NCBI RefSeq assembly: GCF_023283885.1
Contig: NZ_JAKILA010000001.1
Coordinates: 124,001 to 188,000, forward strand
Source: Shewanella basaltis
Lineage (GTDB): Bacteria > Pseudomonadota > Gammaproteobacteria > Enterobacterales > Shewanellaceae
Direction of reading: 5' to 3'
Length of the DNA stretch: 64,000 bases
Part shown: piece after piece, positions 28,977 to 38,309 of the stretch
Layout: each line of letters opens with the position of its first letter
Numbering within the stretch: the stretch's first letter is position 1
Program-made: the position numbers and the translations under genes
Notes under the pieces: model-generated
Databases searched by the model: none
What the model saw: only the letters and a program-made list of their open reading frames with translations
Told to the model about the DNA's origin: nothing

Positions 28977-30284
28977 TTATTGTGTCGCGCCCAGTGCGGT
29001 TAATGCAACCTGAGTCATGGTTTGCACGCCCACTTTTAGCGCGCTTTCATCAACATAAAATTCGGGCGAATGATTACTCGCCACCTGGCTTGGGTCTTTG
29101 TCTGTTGGCGTTACTCCCAAAAAGAAAAACATCCCAGGGGTTTCTAACGCATAGTAAGAAAAGTCTTCTGCGCCGGTAATTAATCCCGGTTCAATCAATT
29201 TATTGTCCCCCACCACAGAGGCAATCACCGGGCGCATTTTACTGACTAACTCAGGGTTATTTACGGTAACCGGATAACCCGGCTGAATTTCTGTTGTAGC
29301 GGTGGCACCAAGGGTTTTAGCCGCATTAGATGCGATTTCAGCCAATTTAACTTTTATATCGGCTCGCATGGCTTGATCGAAGGTGCGAATGGTACCGATT
29401 AATTCAACTTCGTCAGGAATAATATTAGAGCGAATGCCACCATTAATGGCACCAAAGCTGACTACCGCAGGTGCTTTAGTAATATCCACCTGACGACTAA
29501 TAATGGTTTGCACGCTATTAATAATTTGCGCAGATGCCACGATAGGATCGACACCACCCCAAGGGCGTGAGCCATGAGTTTGCCTACCGGTGACTTTAAT
29601 ACTAAATGAATCTTCACTCGCCATCGCTGGGCCAGAGCGTAAACCAATCACCCCAGTTGGCATGCTTGAGGTAACGTGCATACCAAACACTTGCTCAGGC
29701 TTGCGCTTAGCAAATAGGCCTTGTTTAAGCATTAACTCAGCGCCGCCTTGCTCACCTTCTGGCGCGCCCTCTTCAGCCGGCTGGAAGATAAACATCACAT
29801 CGCCGGCCAAGCTGTCTTTTACTTTCACTAAGTTTTCAGCCACACCCATCAACATCGCCACATGGGTATCGTGGCCGCAGGCATGCATCACACCGACAGT
29901 TTGATTACGATAAGTGTCAGTTGCTTTAGAGGCAAACGGTAAATCAACCACTTCGGTCACAGGCAATGCATCCATGTCAGCGCGTAAACCTATTAATGGC
30001 CCTGGCTTGCCGCCTTTCAGTATCGCCACCACACCGGTATGTGCAATACCGGTCTGCACCTCAAGCCCGAGTGATTTAAGATGTTTTTCAATGACTTTAC
30101 TGGTGCGAAATTCACGATTTGATAGCTCAGGGTGTTGGTGTAAATCACGGCGCCAGGCAATGACTTTGCTCTCCACTTGAGCGGTTAATTCTGCGGCAGT
30201 AGGCACACTGGCCACGGTAGATGAACTGTAAGCACTGCAAGTAAATACACTAGCAAGCATGAAAGCGAGGGAGGTCAGGCGCAT
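28977..30284 (-). CDS. M20 family amidohydrolase/peptidase, exported
   Basis: Zinc hydrolase of 435 residues with an N-terminal signal peptide (SVFTCSAYSSS region). Family motifs are RRDLHQHPEL, GLRADMDALP, the metal site MHACGHDTH and QPAEEGAPEG. The lid domain is present with GRQTHGSRP. It resembles hippurate hydrolase-like amidohydrolases, here acting in the periplasm. First gene of the peptidase operon, 36 bp before the catalytic M16 gene. Confidence 0.93.
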   Translation of the reverse strand: MRLTSLAFMLASVFTCSAYSSSTVASVPTAAELTAQVESKVIAWRRDLHQHPELSNREFRTSKVIEKHLKSLGLEVQTGIAHTGVVAILKGGKPGPLIGLRADMDALPVTEVVDLPFASKATDTYRNQTVGVMHACGHDTHVAMLMGVAENLVKVKDSLAGDVMFIFQPAEEGAPEGEQGGAELMLKQGLFAKRKPEQVFGMHVTSSMPTGVIGLRSGPAMASEDSFSIKVTGRQTHGSRPWGGVDPIVASAQIINSVQTIISRQVDITKAPAVVSFGAINGGIRSNIIPDEVELIGTIRTFDQAMRADIKVKLAEIASNAAKTLGATATTEIQPGYPVTVNNPELVSKMRPVIASVVGDNKLIEPGLITGAEDFSYYALETPGMFFFLGVTPTDKDPSQVASNHSPEFYVDESALKVGVQTMTQVALTALGATQ

Positions 30285-30407
30285 GTAAGGTCCATTTTTG
30301 TTGTTATTTGAGCAACAAAACTACCCTGAAACGCCCCTTTTGTTAACCCTTTTACCGATTTACCCTACAGACAATTGTATCTATTTATTAACATACTCAA
30401 TCCACAT

Positions 30408-31040
30408 CTAGGGTAGCTGTAAAAAAACGACGTCATTGTCGATGATTTCAAGTTGCCAGCCCCGTTGCTGCGCCAGCCATTCAAAGGTCTCAACTGAGTA
30501 AAAGTTAATATGGGTTGGGTCACTTTTGTAGTGCCAATGAGTAAAAGCCTCTAAACTCAATACTCTTTTGGTCATAATGGCTAAAATGCCGCCGGGTAAC
30601 AACAGTTGGCTTAAGCGTTCTATTAACTGATGGGCATCGGCAATGTGTTCTATTACCTCGGTTAAACACACAAAATCATATCGCTGATTAAGCACATCAG
30701 TATCTGGATGATAAAACAAATCATAATTTGCCACACTAACCCCTTGCGCTGCAGCCATTTGACTGAGCACAGCACCTTCGCCGCAGCCAAAATCTAAGCC
30801 TTTGGCATTAAGCCCGGTGCGAGCAAGTAATGGGGTGAGGGTTCGTGACAAAAACCGTTGGTAACCTGTATCGGCAAAGTCATTATCGTGTAAGTCATAT
30901 TGGGCTTTTTCAGCTGTCGCATCTAAATAAAACTGCGCGGGTACCGACACTAAATGACAGCTCGGACAACGTACATACTGACGTTTTTTATCTTGATGAA
31001 AAGCAAAGGTTTGCTGGTGACACAATGGGCAGGACGACAA
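30408..31040 (-). CDS. Class I methyltransferase with zinc-ribbon N-terminus
   Basis: About 210 residues. The N-terminus has CPLC and CPSC pairs forming a zinc ribbon, followed by a SAM-binding Rossmann fold with GLDFGCGEGAVLSQ and FVCLTEVIEHI. No ATG fits; I favour the TTG at 31040, eight bases after GGAG, though a TTG at 31064 is also in frame. It is the last of three closely packed minus-strand genes after a DTW protein and a coiled-coil protein. The substrate is unknown. Confidence 0.83.
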   Translation of the reverse strand: MSSCPLCHQQTFAFHQDKKRQYVRCPSCHLVSVPAQFYLDATAEKAQYDLHDNDFADTGYQRFLSRTLTPLLARTGLNAKGLDFGCGEGAVLSQMAAAQGVSVANYDLFYHPDTDVLNQRYDFVCLTEVIEHIADAHQLIERLSQLLLPGGILAIMTKRVLSLEAFTHWHYKSDPTHINFYSVETFEWLAQQRGWQLEIIDNDVVFLQLP

Positions 31041-31072
31041 AGACAATACTCCAAAACACGACAAATATGGTA

Positions 31073-31453
31073 CTACTCAGACTGCGCTGGGTCGCTGGTT
31101 TCTTTCGGGATTTTACGGGTTTGCGCCGCAGCTTCTTGCGCTTGCTGTAAGTATTTTTGCTCGCGGCTTAGGCGCTGCTCAGATTGGGCGCGCGCTTTTT
31201 CGAGCTGCTGTGCTTCCCAATCATTTACCTTTTGTTTGGCTAACACTTTTTGTTCACGCTCCGCGGTGGCATTGGCGGCATCACGGGCTTTTTGCAACTG
31301 AGTTTGCTCAAGCTCGGCTGACTCAATGCGCGCTTGCTCGCCCTTTTCTGCCAGAGTCATTTTTTTATGCGGCTTGTCTGTCGCATAAGCATTGACCGTA
31401 AGCAGGCTGGCAGCACACATTAAAATAACTGTTCCAACAAGGCGAGTATTCAT
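31073..31453 (-). CDS. Secreted coiled-coil protein of unknown function
   Basis: Protein of 126 residues with a signal peptide ending near NAYA. The rest is a charged, alanine- and glutamine-rich helix of about 95 residues, predicted coiled coil. It lies 9 bp after the DTW gene and about 30 bp before the methyltransferase, so it is in the same operon. No family is recognised. Confidence 0.72.
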   Translation of the reverse strand: MNTRLVGTVILMCAASLLTVNAYATDKPHKKMTLAEKGEQARIESAELEQTQLQKARDAANATAEREQKVLAKQKVNDWEAQQLEKARAQSEQRLSREQKYLQQAQEAAAQTRKIPKETSDPAQSE

Positions 31454-31462
31454 CGTTGAGTC

Positions 31463-32074
31463 CTATCCCTTAATCTTATCGCTATGATAGCGCTGACGAA
31501 CTGCCGCAGGCATAGCGGTTAACTTATGGTGCACCATTGCGTGAAACACTGCAAATATTGGCGCAATATCGGCGCTCGGCTCTAGGCTTGCTAAGGTATA
31601 AGCCGCAGCCTCAAGGGTAGATAAACTGTCACTGCGTTTGGCTTTGCGGATAACATATTGCGACTCATCGTCACACTCAAGGTGCAGTGACGGATAATTA
31701 AGTAACCAGGGGTTGAGCTGCAACATACGGTACGCTTTACGCCAGGTGCCATCAATTAGCACAATAATCGCTTTATTATCGGCTTCAACCTCACTCGCCG
31801 CGTTGCTGTGATCATTTGGGTACACAATCAACACAGGTCGAGTTTGCGCAGCTAAATACCCTTGCAACTCAGCAAAATCCTCTGCGGTTTCACCGACATA
31901 AATCTGGGTTTGCGGCAACGCCAGCTTGAGTAACCTAACGGTATTTTTAGCATGCTCCACCTCAGAGGGATGCTGCATAATAATCACCTCAGTAACCGCG
32001 GTTGTCGGTTTTACTGCATGACAAATGCAAGCTGACTGTGGGTATTGGCAATTAGAGCAATATTCTCTTTTCAA
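31463..32074 (-). CDS. DTW domain protein, tRNA-uridine aminocarboxypropyltransferase family
   Basis: Protein of 203 residues. An N-terminal zinc cluster (CSNCQYPQSACICHA) precedes the DTW domain with LIDGTWRKAYRM and a conserved QYVIRKAKRSDSLSTLEA stretch. Characterised members (TapT and E. coli TapA) make acp3U in tRNA from S-adenosylmethionine. Which tRNA position is modified cannot be read from the sequence. First gene of a three-gene operon. Confidence 0.9.
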   Translation of the reverse strand: MKREYCSNCQYPQSACICHAVKPTTAVTEVIIMQHPSEVEHAKNTVRLLKLALPQTQIYVGETAEDFAELQGYLAAQTRPVLIVYPNDHSNAASEVEADNKAIIVLIDGTWRKAYRMLQLNPWLLNYPSLHLECDDESQYVIRKAKRSDSLSTLEAAAYTLASLEPSADIAPIFAVFHAMVHHKLTAMPAAVRQRYHSDKIKG

Positions 32075-32127
32075 AAGTCATCTCAAAAATTGATAATATT
32101 GGGATTATATCGATGTTTTACGATAAA

Positions 32128-32165
32128 AAAATACCCGCAGAATGTGGTCAACATTCAACGGGTAA
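32128..32165 (-). terminator. Terminator of the Bcr-type exporter gene
   Basis: On the minus strand TACCCG...CGGGTA pairs around a further GAATGT/ACATTC stem and is followed by TTTTTTTATC. Confidence 0.82.
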
Positions 32166-32203
32166 AGGTGATACTAAAACTTAATAGAAAAATTAAAGCG
32201 CAA

Positions 32204-33409
32204 TTAATCGTGTTGTAGTTGTTCTTGGTGTAAATGGCTTAAACGGTTCATTGCCATCATGGCGAGCAACACGCTACAAAAACCACCCATCACTATCGCA
32301 ATGGCATAAGGTGCGGGTATGTCTGTTAGTTGAATTAATGCGGTTAACATCGATGCGCCGCTCATTTGAATACAGCCTAACATTGCCGTTGCAGTCCCTG
32401 CGCGTTCACCAAAGGCCGATAACGCCATACTGGTTGCAGGGCCTAGCAAAATTGCAAAGCCTACACACAGCAACATCATAGGAGCCATAAAGGCGATGCC
32501 CGCAGCAATTCCCTTATCTGGGCCAACAAGTTGCAGAGCAACCTCAACAACAGCAGCAAGCACCATTAGCGATAACGCCACAACCACACCAGGACGATTA
32601 CCAATGCGTTTTATCAATACTGGTGCAGCAAAACAGGCCGCGACATTAACCAATGCATTTAGCCCAAATAAGCCGCTAAACATCAACTCTGACATACCTA
32701 AATGGCCAATTAACCACACAGGCGAATAAGACACGTAACATAAAATAGAAGCCATGGCGATCATGCAACATGAGGCATAAAACATAAAATGCGGATCGCC
32801 AAGCACAGGTTTGTAGCGTCCCCAGCGATATAGCGGACCTTTACTGTCAGTATTCAGTGGGCGCGTTTCTGGGAAACGAAAACCCACGATAAACAACACT
32901 AATACCGCATAAATAGCCATAAAGATAAAGGTTGAACGCCAACCAAACTGCAAGGCTAATAAACCACCTAAGGTTGGTGCCAATGCAGGTACCACACAAA
33001 TAGCCCCATTTAAGTAACTGTACATCGACACACTTTGCTTACGATCATAGCAATCGCGAACGGCACTAAACACCACAATTGAGGTAGAACATGCAGCTAA
33101 CCCCTGAAATACACGAGCAATTTGCAGTAACTCAAATTCAACGGCGTAAGCACCTAATAAACTGCTAATGCCGTATAACACAATACCAAACAAGGCGACG
33201 GGTCTGCGGCCAAAACGGTCAGCTAACGGACCAATTAATATCTGCCCAATTCCCATTGCAAATAAAAATAACACTAATGTCGACTGCACTTCGCTGTTAG
33301 ACACACCATACTCTGATGCCATTGTCGGCATTGATGGCAAATAGATATCGATAGCTAACGGGCTTAGCAGAACCATAAACATCAATATTGGCAATAGGTT
33401 ACGATGCAT
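32204..33409 (-). CDS. Bcr/CflA family MFS multidrug exporter
   Basis: Inner-membrane drug/proton antiporter of 401 residues with 12 predicted helices. I chose the ATG at 33409 (MHRNLLPILM) with AGAGAG upstream; the frame remains open 22 codons more. Signatures include AIDIYLPSMP in helix 1 and the MFS loop GPLADRFGRRPV. A LysR regulator is divergently transcribed with 126 bp between starts and is the likely controller. The substrate is unknown. Confidence 0.92.
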   Translation of the reverse strand: MHRNLLPILMFMVLLSPLAIDIYLPSMPTMASEYGVSNSEVQSTLVLFLFAMGIGQILIGPLADRFGRRPVALFGIVLYGISSLLGAYAVEFELLQIARVFQGLAACSTSIVVFSAVRDCYDRKQSVSMYSYLNGAICVVPALAPTLGGLLALQFGWRSTFIFMAIYAVLVLFIVGFRFPETRPLNTDSKGPLYRWGRYKPVLGDPHFMFYASCCMIAMASILCYVSYSPVWLIGHLGMSELMFSGLFGLNALVNVAACFAAPVLIKRIGNRPGVVVALSLMVLAAVVEVALQLVGPDKGIAAGIAFMAPMMLLCVGFAILLGPATSMALSAFGERAGTATAMLGCIQMSGASMLTALIQLTDIPAPYAIAIVMGGFCSVLLAMMAMNRLSHLHQEQLQHD

Positions 33410-33535
33410 AACTCTCTTTCTCTTGGTATTGTTCGGATCATAGGTCACCCTTAATGGAGCGCTATAATAAGTCAAATGGTGGTATGAACAGAAATGATAT
33501 AAAATCCAAAGTGAATTTCCATTTGAGAATATCTA

Positions 33536-34522
33536 ATGAATCTAGATAACCTAGCTCGTGTTGACCTAAACTTACTCGTTATCTTACAGGTGCTGCTTGA
33601 GGAGCAAAGCGTCACTCGTGCGGCCCATCGTTTGCACCTTAGCCAATCTGCCGTAAGTAAAAGTTTAAATCGCCTACGCGAGACATTAGATGACCCACTA
33701 TTTCAACGCACCGCTCATGGATTAAAACCCACAGCCCATGCCTTAACACTCAGACAAAAGCTCTCTCCGGTACTGCAAAATTTATATCAGTTAACTCAGC
33801 CGCCTACATTCCATCCTGCAAGTAGCCAGCGTCATTTTACATTTTCAATGGTCGAAAGTGCCTACGAGACATTAATCCCCTATTTTATCGGACCTTTGTT
33901 ACAACAAGCACCTGCCATAAAATTAGACTCATACGTGTGGACAGAAAAATCGATGCAAGACTTACAGCAAGGTCAAATCGATTTTGGTATCGCAGGTCGA
34001 GATATACACCCACAAAGCGACTTTAAAGTTGAGCACGTCCCCGAAGGGATCGAACACCAAACACTGTTTAACGATCATCAAGTGTGCTTAGTGCGCAAAA
34101 ACCACCCTATTTTATCGCTTGTCAAGTCGGGAGAATGGGAGCAGTCTCACTACTTAGCAATGTCTCATGTGCAGGTAAGATGTGAAGGTAATGACTGGTG
34201 GGCGCTTGATTATCACTTAGCTAACTTAGGGTTGCATCGCAACTTGTCAACCACAGTGCCAGACTTTTACGGTGCTGCTAGTGTATGTGCCCACACTGAC
34301 CTCATTTTTACTTTACCGTCAAGTTTTGCTTTGCATGCACAAAAACTCTATGGCCTTGAGTCAATCCCACTTCCCTTCGATTTTATCCCAATGGCATACG
34401 TATTCTTATGGCACGAGCGCAACAACCAAGAACCAGGCCACCAATGGCTGCGAAATATTATTTTTAGCAGTGTTGATATTGCCATAGCCAATAATCGCAT
34501 TGCCCAAACACCAATACTGTAG
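33536..34522 (+). CDS. LysR family transcriptional regulator
   Basis: DNA-binding protein of 328 residues. The N-terminal winged helix (about 9-68) reads LLEEQSVTRAAHRLHLSQSAVSKSLNRLR. The effector domain follows. The sequence DPLFQRTAHGLKPT is typical of the NodD/LeuO-like branch. It is divergent from the Bcr-type exporter, the usual arrangement for a LysR target. The effector is unknown. Confidence 0.93.
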   Translation: MNLDNLARVDLNLLVILQVLLEEQSVTRAAHRLHLSQSAVSKSLNRLRETLDDPLFQRTAHGLKPTAHALTLRQKLSPVLQNLYQLTQPPTFHPASSQRHFTFSMVESAYETLIPYFIGPLLQQAPAIKLDSYVWTEKSMQDLQQGQIDFGIAGRDIHPQSDFKVEHVPEGIEHQTLFNDHQVCLVRKNHPILSLVKSGEWEQSHYLAMSHVQVRCEGNDWWALDYHLANLGLHRNLSTTVPDFYGAASVCAHTDLIFTLPSSFALHAQKLYGLESIPLPFDFIPMAYVFLWHERNNQEPGHQWLRNIIFSSVDIAIANNRIAQTPIL

Positions 34523-34629
34523 CAATAAAAACGCGAGCAAAACGTGAACTTTTGTGGCCAACTAGACTCAAAATGTCAGCTTTATGACATACGCTATTAG
34601 CAACACTTGTTTGCCAAAAAGGAACCACG

Positions 34630-34938
34630 ATGTTCAGTTCACTTAATTTACGACATATTACTCAACACTTGCGCCAAATGCGCCCGCTAACCGCCCTATT
34701 AAGCGTCCTGCTGATCATTGTTGGTAGCCTAATTTTACTGCCGTTGATATTGTTGTTTTTAGTGGTCGGCTTTATTGGCATGACATTACTAAGCCGTCAG
34801 TATTTGGGAAAACAAGGTACAGCATCACGCGTATGTTCAACTGCAATGCCAAATAAAGACAGGTACCAACAATACCCAAATATTGAAAGAGAATGCTCAG
34901 CCAATCCCAGCCAGCATCACAAAACCATCAACCACTAA
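34630..34938 (+). CDS. Small membrane protein, paralogue 1
   Basis: Protein of 102 residues with one long hydrophobic stretch (about 20-58) containing LLPLILLFLVVGFIGM, then a basic polar tail. GGAACC precedes the ATG. It resembles the product at 35148-35480 in layout (LNL/F..H..M.P..ALL...LLP..LLF...FLGK), suggesting tandem duplication. Function unknown. Confidence 0.65.
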   Translation: MFSSLNLRHITQHLRQMRPLTALLSVLLIIVGSLILLPLILLFLVVGFIGMTLLSRQYLGKQGTASRVCSTAMPNKDRYQQYPNIERECSANPSQHHKTINH

Positions 34939-35147
34939 GTCACTGTACCTCTACCAAAGTCATTGTCATCGTTATTGCTTTCCTAAAACATTAACTCAGT
35001 TTAACGTGACATATTATGTCTCGATATAGCACACTGCATGCTCAACAATCATACCTATTTCAGCCGCGGAGCCGCTGTAGAGTCGTGCAATTGATGAGCG
35101 AATAAACACGCTCGCCGACACAAGGTAAACCGCATTGAGGAGCCAAC

Positions 35148-35480
35148 ATGAACGTTAATCAAACATTTAACAGTGCCCATTTTAAACATCACATGACAAG
35201 CATGAACCCCATTCTAGCTTTGCTCATGGTGTTTGCTATGACTTTAGTTGCCATTACTTTACTGCCGTTTTTATTATTGTTTGGCTTAATCAGTTTTCTT
35301 ACCTTGCGATTTTTGGGTAAAAAAATGCTGCGTCGTCAACAAGCTGAACAAGCACGTGCGTACCCACACTACGCCAATGTACAACGCGAACCCGCTGCAC
35401 CTTATGCAGATATGTTTAAGCACTCAGGGACAAGCCAGGGCTCAAGGACAGGTAGAACATTCGAACACCAGGCAGATTAA
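35148..35480 (+). CDS. Small membrane protein, paralogue 2
   Basis: Protein of 110 residues starting at an ATG behind GAGGAG. A hydrophobic stretch (about 20-60) with TLLPFLLLFGLISFL precedes RFLGKKMLRRQQ and a polar tail. It has the same architecture as the protein encoded 210 bp upstream. Function unknown; the 210 bp between them hold no gene I can support. Confidence 0.68.
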   Translation: MNVNQTFNSAHFKHHMTSMNPILALLMVFAMTLVAITLLPFLLLFGLISFLTLRFLGKKMLRRQQAEQARAYPHYANVQREPAAPYADMFKHSGTSQGSRTGRTFEHQAD

Positions 35481-35696
35481 CCCGGCAAAAAAGCTCATGG
35501 ATTGTTTGCTTCAGTGTTGAGGGCTTTCGAAGTGCCATTGTTCAAAGTGCCATTTTATTAAAGTGCAGAGTTATCTAAGTGATACATTATCGAAGCGCTA
35601 AAGAAAAAGGTTGTGACATAATCAGAGGCTTTGCTTTTTGAGCGAATACGGCTGCAGAACCATGCTTGTTACGGGGCTAAAAACCCGTGACTGCGG

Positions 35697-35918
35697 TTAT
35701 CGATACAACCAACAACAGGTTTTTAAGCATAAATAATAGAACAATGCGATTAAGCTGCCTTTAACAACTAACGTTCCGATGTACTCAATACTTAGGCCGA
35801 TCTCAACATCAATAGCTAAGTACCAAAAAACACTGTGAGCAATACACAGGGCAACAAAGAAAGACAGCCAATTAACTAACCCGCTTTCGCGAGGGTCTGC
35901 ACTTTTCATGGTCATCAC
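35697..35918 (-). CDS. Small hypothetical membrane protein
   Basis: Protein of 73 residues with two predicted helices (about 17-37 and 45-65) and a C-terminal CCWLYR. The ATG at 35918 follows AAGG; an ATG three codons later is also possible. It starts 10 bp from a family A repeat. Codon use looks ordinary. Function unknown and existence only moderately supported. Confidence 0.5.
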   Translation of the reverse strand: MMTMKSADPRESGLVNWLSFFVALCIAHSVFWYLAIDVEIGLSIEYIGTLVVKGSLIALFYYLCLKTCCWLYR

Positions 35919-35928
35919 ACCTTAATTT

Positions 35929-36124
35929 AACCTGATCTCGGGATAATAAATGCCTTTCAAACAGTCCTTTGCCCTGCTCACTGCGTTGAATCGACTTACA
36001 ATAGGCTAGCTATTGACGCGTCAATTCGCCTTGTTAGCAGAACAAATGACAAGCTTGAAAGTAAAAATGGGTAACATGTTGATTTTAAATAGTATAAGTT
36101 CATCCCTTATCCCGAGCTCAGGTT
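35929..36124 (+). mobile_element. Family A miniature repeat, divergent copy 3
   Basis: About 196 bp with 18-bp inverted ends starting AACCTGA(T/G)CTCGGGATAA and AATTT direct repeats at 35924-35928 and 36125-36129. The ends differ from the other copies by the same two substitutions on both arms, so this is a subfamily. The central GAAT...ATTC/AATAGGCTAGCTATT hairpin is kept. Its right end supplies two bases of the stop codon of the neighbouring Sel1 gene. Confidence 0.8.
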
Positions 36125-37571
36125 AATTTAATGAAGTCAGTAGCATCTTGGCTTGTTGCAACGCAATCATTTCATCGTCACTTGGATTAAGTCCGATAAC
36201 ATTGTCGATTTGCATTGCTAGCGACTGCCATAATGGTTCAATCACTTCTAAATGTTGATCATTTCCGTGAGCCTTAGCTAAAGTCAGTAAATACGCCGCT
36301 TGTACCACATCAATACGCCCCAAAATACCGTCGGCTAACGCCACACTAAGCTCTATCATTGCAGTCACATTGTGACCATATTTTATCGCTTGATGCAGAT
36401 AGAATTCAGCATTAACGCGCTGTGATTGGCTAGCATTGTCGTCATGCAAAATACGGCTACCACAATGCAACATGGCATCAATTTGCCCTTGCTCTGCCGC
36501 CTCAAGCATCCATTGCTCACTGGCGGCCAAGTCAGCTATACAGCCCAGGCCATCCGCCAACATCAAGGCTAAATGATATTGGGCATTGGGGTAACCCGCT
36601 TGCGCCGCTTTATTAATCCACACAAAAGCATGTTCAAACTGCTGTGTTTGATAATACAACACACCAAGATTCGACATCGCCTCAGCGTGTTCAGCATTAG
36701 CTGCCAGCGTTAATAAGCGCTCAGCTTGCATCATATCAACTGCAAACCTGTGGCTACCAACAAGATAAAAAAAGCCCAATAATGCTTGCGCATCTACTAT
36801 GCCTTTTTCTGCAGCCTGTGCAATAAGTTGCTCGGCCTTATCAGGATTAGGCTGCCCACGATAGCCGTGTAATAAACTCACACCATGCTCGAACACTGCA
36901 GCTTGGTGCTCTACTGAAGCTAACTCAAACCAATAACCCGCCTGAGCAAATGCCTGTGCCGCTGTACTGAACTCTCCCTTGGCTGGCTGCTGATTTTCTG
37001 CTGGCACATCTGCCCTAGTGCGAGCTAATGCTTGCTCTTGTTCTTGTAACATTAAACCTTTGGCTTTTAACGACATCCCAACTAAATACTGTGCTTGTGC
37101 GTCATTATTCATCACCGCGCGGTAACACAAATCACGACCGGCAAATGAATCAAAAGGTTCAAAAATATAGTCAGGTGCAAGCTGTTGGTGCACTAATGGG
37201 TAGAGTTTGTCGACCAAACGTAAAATATGCTCAATCGACTTCTCTGCTACTGTGACCAATTGCGCTTGGGTTAAGTGATATTTTTCAGGATGGGCGCCAC
37301 GGTTACCGTCACTTCGTAAACGATGCAATACCCGCACTGCAGGCGGCTCAATTAACTTTGCGCTGTGTAATTGTTCAATGCGATCATATAAATTAGGGCT
37401 GGTAAATGTGAGCCCTTGCAACGCGCCTAATTCACTCGTTAATTTATGAGTAAAACTGCGGATATACACTAACGCTTGAGTGGGAATGTCTCGAACATAA
37501 CTTTTTGCTAAGCGATAATCTTCACTTAACAGTTTAGAGAAACCATCAATAAACGCACTATCATTTAACAA
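36123..37571 (-). CDS. DUF4145 and Sel1-repeat protein
   Basis: Soluble protein of 482 residues. The N-terminal 125 residues match DUF4145 (ALVYIRSFTHKLTSELG, RLRSDGNRGAHP), a domain also seen in restriction and signalling proteins. From about residue 210 tandem Sel1/TPR-like helical repeats follow, for example AEAMSNLGVLYYQTQQFEHAF and AGYPNAQYHLALMLADGLG. Likely a protein-protein scaffold; no partner is evident. The TAA stop is formed at the junction with the family A repeat, so the original C-terminus may have been a little different. Confidence 0.85.
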   Translation of the reverse strand: MLNDSAFIDGFSKLLSEDYRLAKSYVRDIPTQALVYIRSFTHKLTSELGALQGLTFTSPNLYDRIEQLHSAKLIEPPAVRVLHRLRSDGNRGAHPEKYHLTQAQLVTVAEKSIEHILRLVDKLYPLVHQQLAPDYIFEPFDSFAGRDLCYRAVMNNDAQAQYLVGMSLKAKGLMLQEQEQALARTRADVPAENQQPAKGEFSTAAQAFAQAGYWFELASVEHQAAVFEHGVSLLHGYRGQPNPDKAEQLIAQAAEKGIVDAQALLGFFYLVGSHRFAVDMMQAERLLTLAANAEHAEAMSNLGVLYYQTQQFEHAFVWINKAAQAGYPNAQYHLALMLADGLGCIADLAASEQWMLEAAEQGQIDAMLHCGSRILHDDNASQSQRVNAEFYLHQAIKYGHNVTAMIELSVALADGILGRIDVVQAAYLLTLAKAHGNDQHLEVIEPLWQSLAMQIDNVIGLNPSDDEMIALQQAKMLLTSLN

Positions 37572-37592
37572 TGGTTTCTCCTTGTTTACTGG

Positions 37593-38309
37593 TTATTTTT
37601 CTAAATCAATAGGCTGACGATTTACCATATACAATCTAAACAAAGCAATATTGACAAATAAGCCAATAAACGCGAATAGGGTTTCAACAATTAACTGTAA
37701 AGGGTATCCAACTTGCGTTGCCAATTGAGTAAACACACCAGCAAATAATGACAAAGGAACATATAACATCAATACAGCAATGGTTTTAAATGCAATTGAG
37801 CCTGCACTAAAGCTAAAGCTCTTTTTAATCGCTTCTAATGGCGTTAAACGCTCAACGACCACCATAAAATTGACATAAGCTAGACGGGCAAATAAATACA
37901 AACTCACCACTAATCCTATTAACCACAACGGGCCAAATGCGGCAAAAATCATCACTGGCGCAAGAATCGCTAACCCAGAAAATACGCCAGCCAGTAATAG
38001 TGGTGGCACAAACGGTAGGCTGGCTTTTAAAATTTGGCCAGGTAATAACTCATGACCTTGCGAGCGCAGTTCTAAAAATAACGTTAGTGCGGCTATCAAC
38101 ACCGAAAAAACTAATAATAGCAACATCATCACCGCGGCATGAGACACACCAAATTGCGGGTTTTCAGGATCGGCAGTTAACATTTCATTGCCAAGCCAGA
38201 GTTGTACAGCAACTTGGATCAATAGCAGAGGTAAAGTCAGTGCTGCCAACTGACGAATGTGGTTTCGAAAAAAGTTTAATGCTTCAGTCAAAATAGCAAA
38301 CAATGACAT
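37593..38309 (-). CDS. YciC-like inner membrane protein
   Basis: Integral membrane protein of 238 residues with about six helices, resembling UPF0259/YciC (N-terminal FFRNHIRQLAALTLPLLLIQ and later ERLTPLEAIKKSFSF). No catalytic residues are apparent. It lies 21 bp before the DUF4145/Sel1 gene on the same strand and may share a transcript. Function unknown. Confidence 0.78.
   Translation of the reverse strand: MSLFAILTEALNFFRNHIRQLAALTLPLLLIQVAVQLWLGNEMLTADPENPQFGVSHAAVMMLLLLVFSVLIAALTLFLELRSQGHELLPGQILKASLPFVPPLLLAGVFSGLAILAPVMIFAAFGPLWLIGLVVSLYLFARLAYVNFMVVVERLTPLEAIKKSFSFSAGSIAFKTIAVLMLYVPLSLFAGVFTQLATQVGYPLQLIVETLFAFIGLFVNIALFRLYMVNRQPIDLEK

Noticed and set aside
35660-35696. Small stem ACGGG/CCCGT after the 73-residue protein gene
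   Set aside because: Only 5 bp of stem and no T run in a usable position; not strong enough to call a terminator.
36123-37571. DUF4145/Sel1 protein as a defence system component
   Set aside because: It lacks an effector domain and partner genes; the only mobile DNA beside it is a non-coding miniature repeat.
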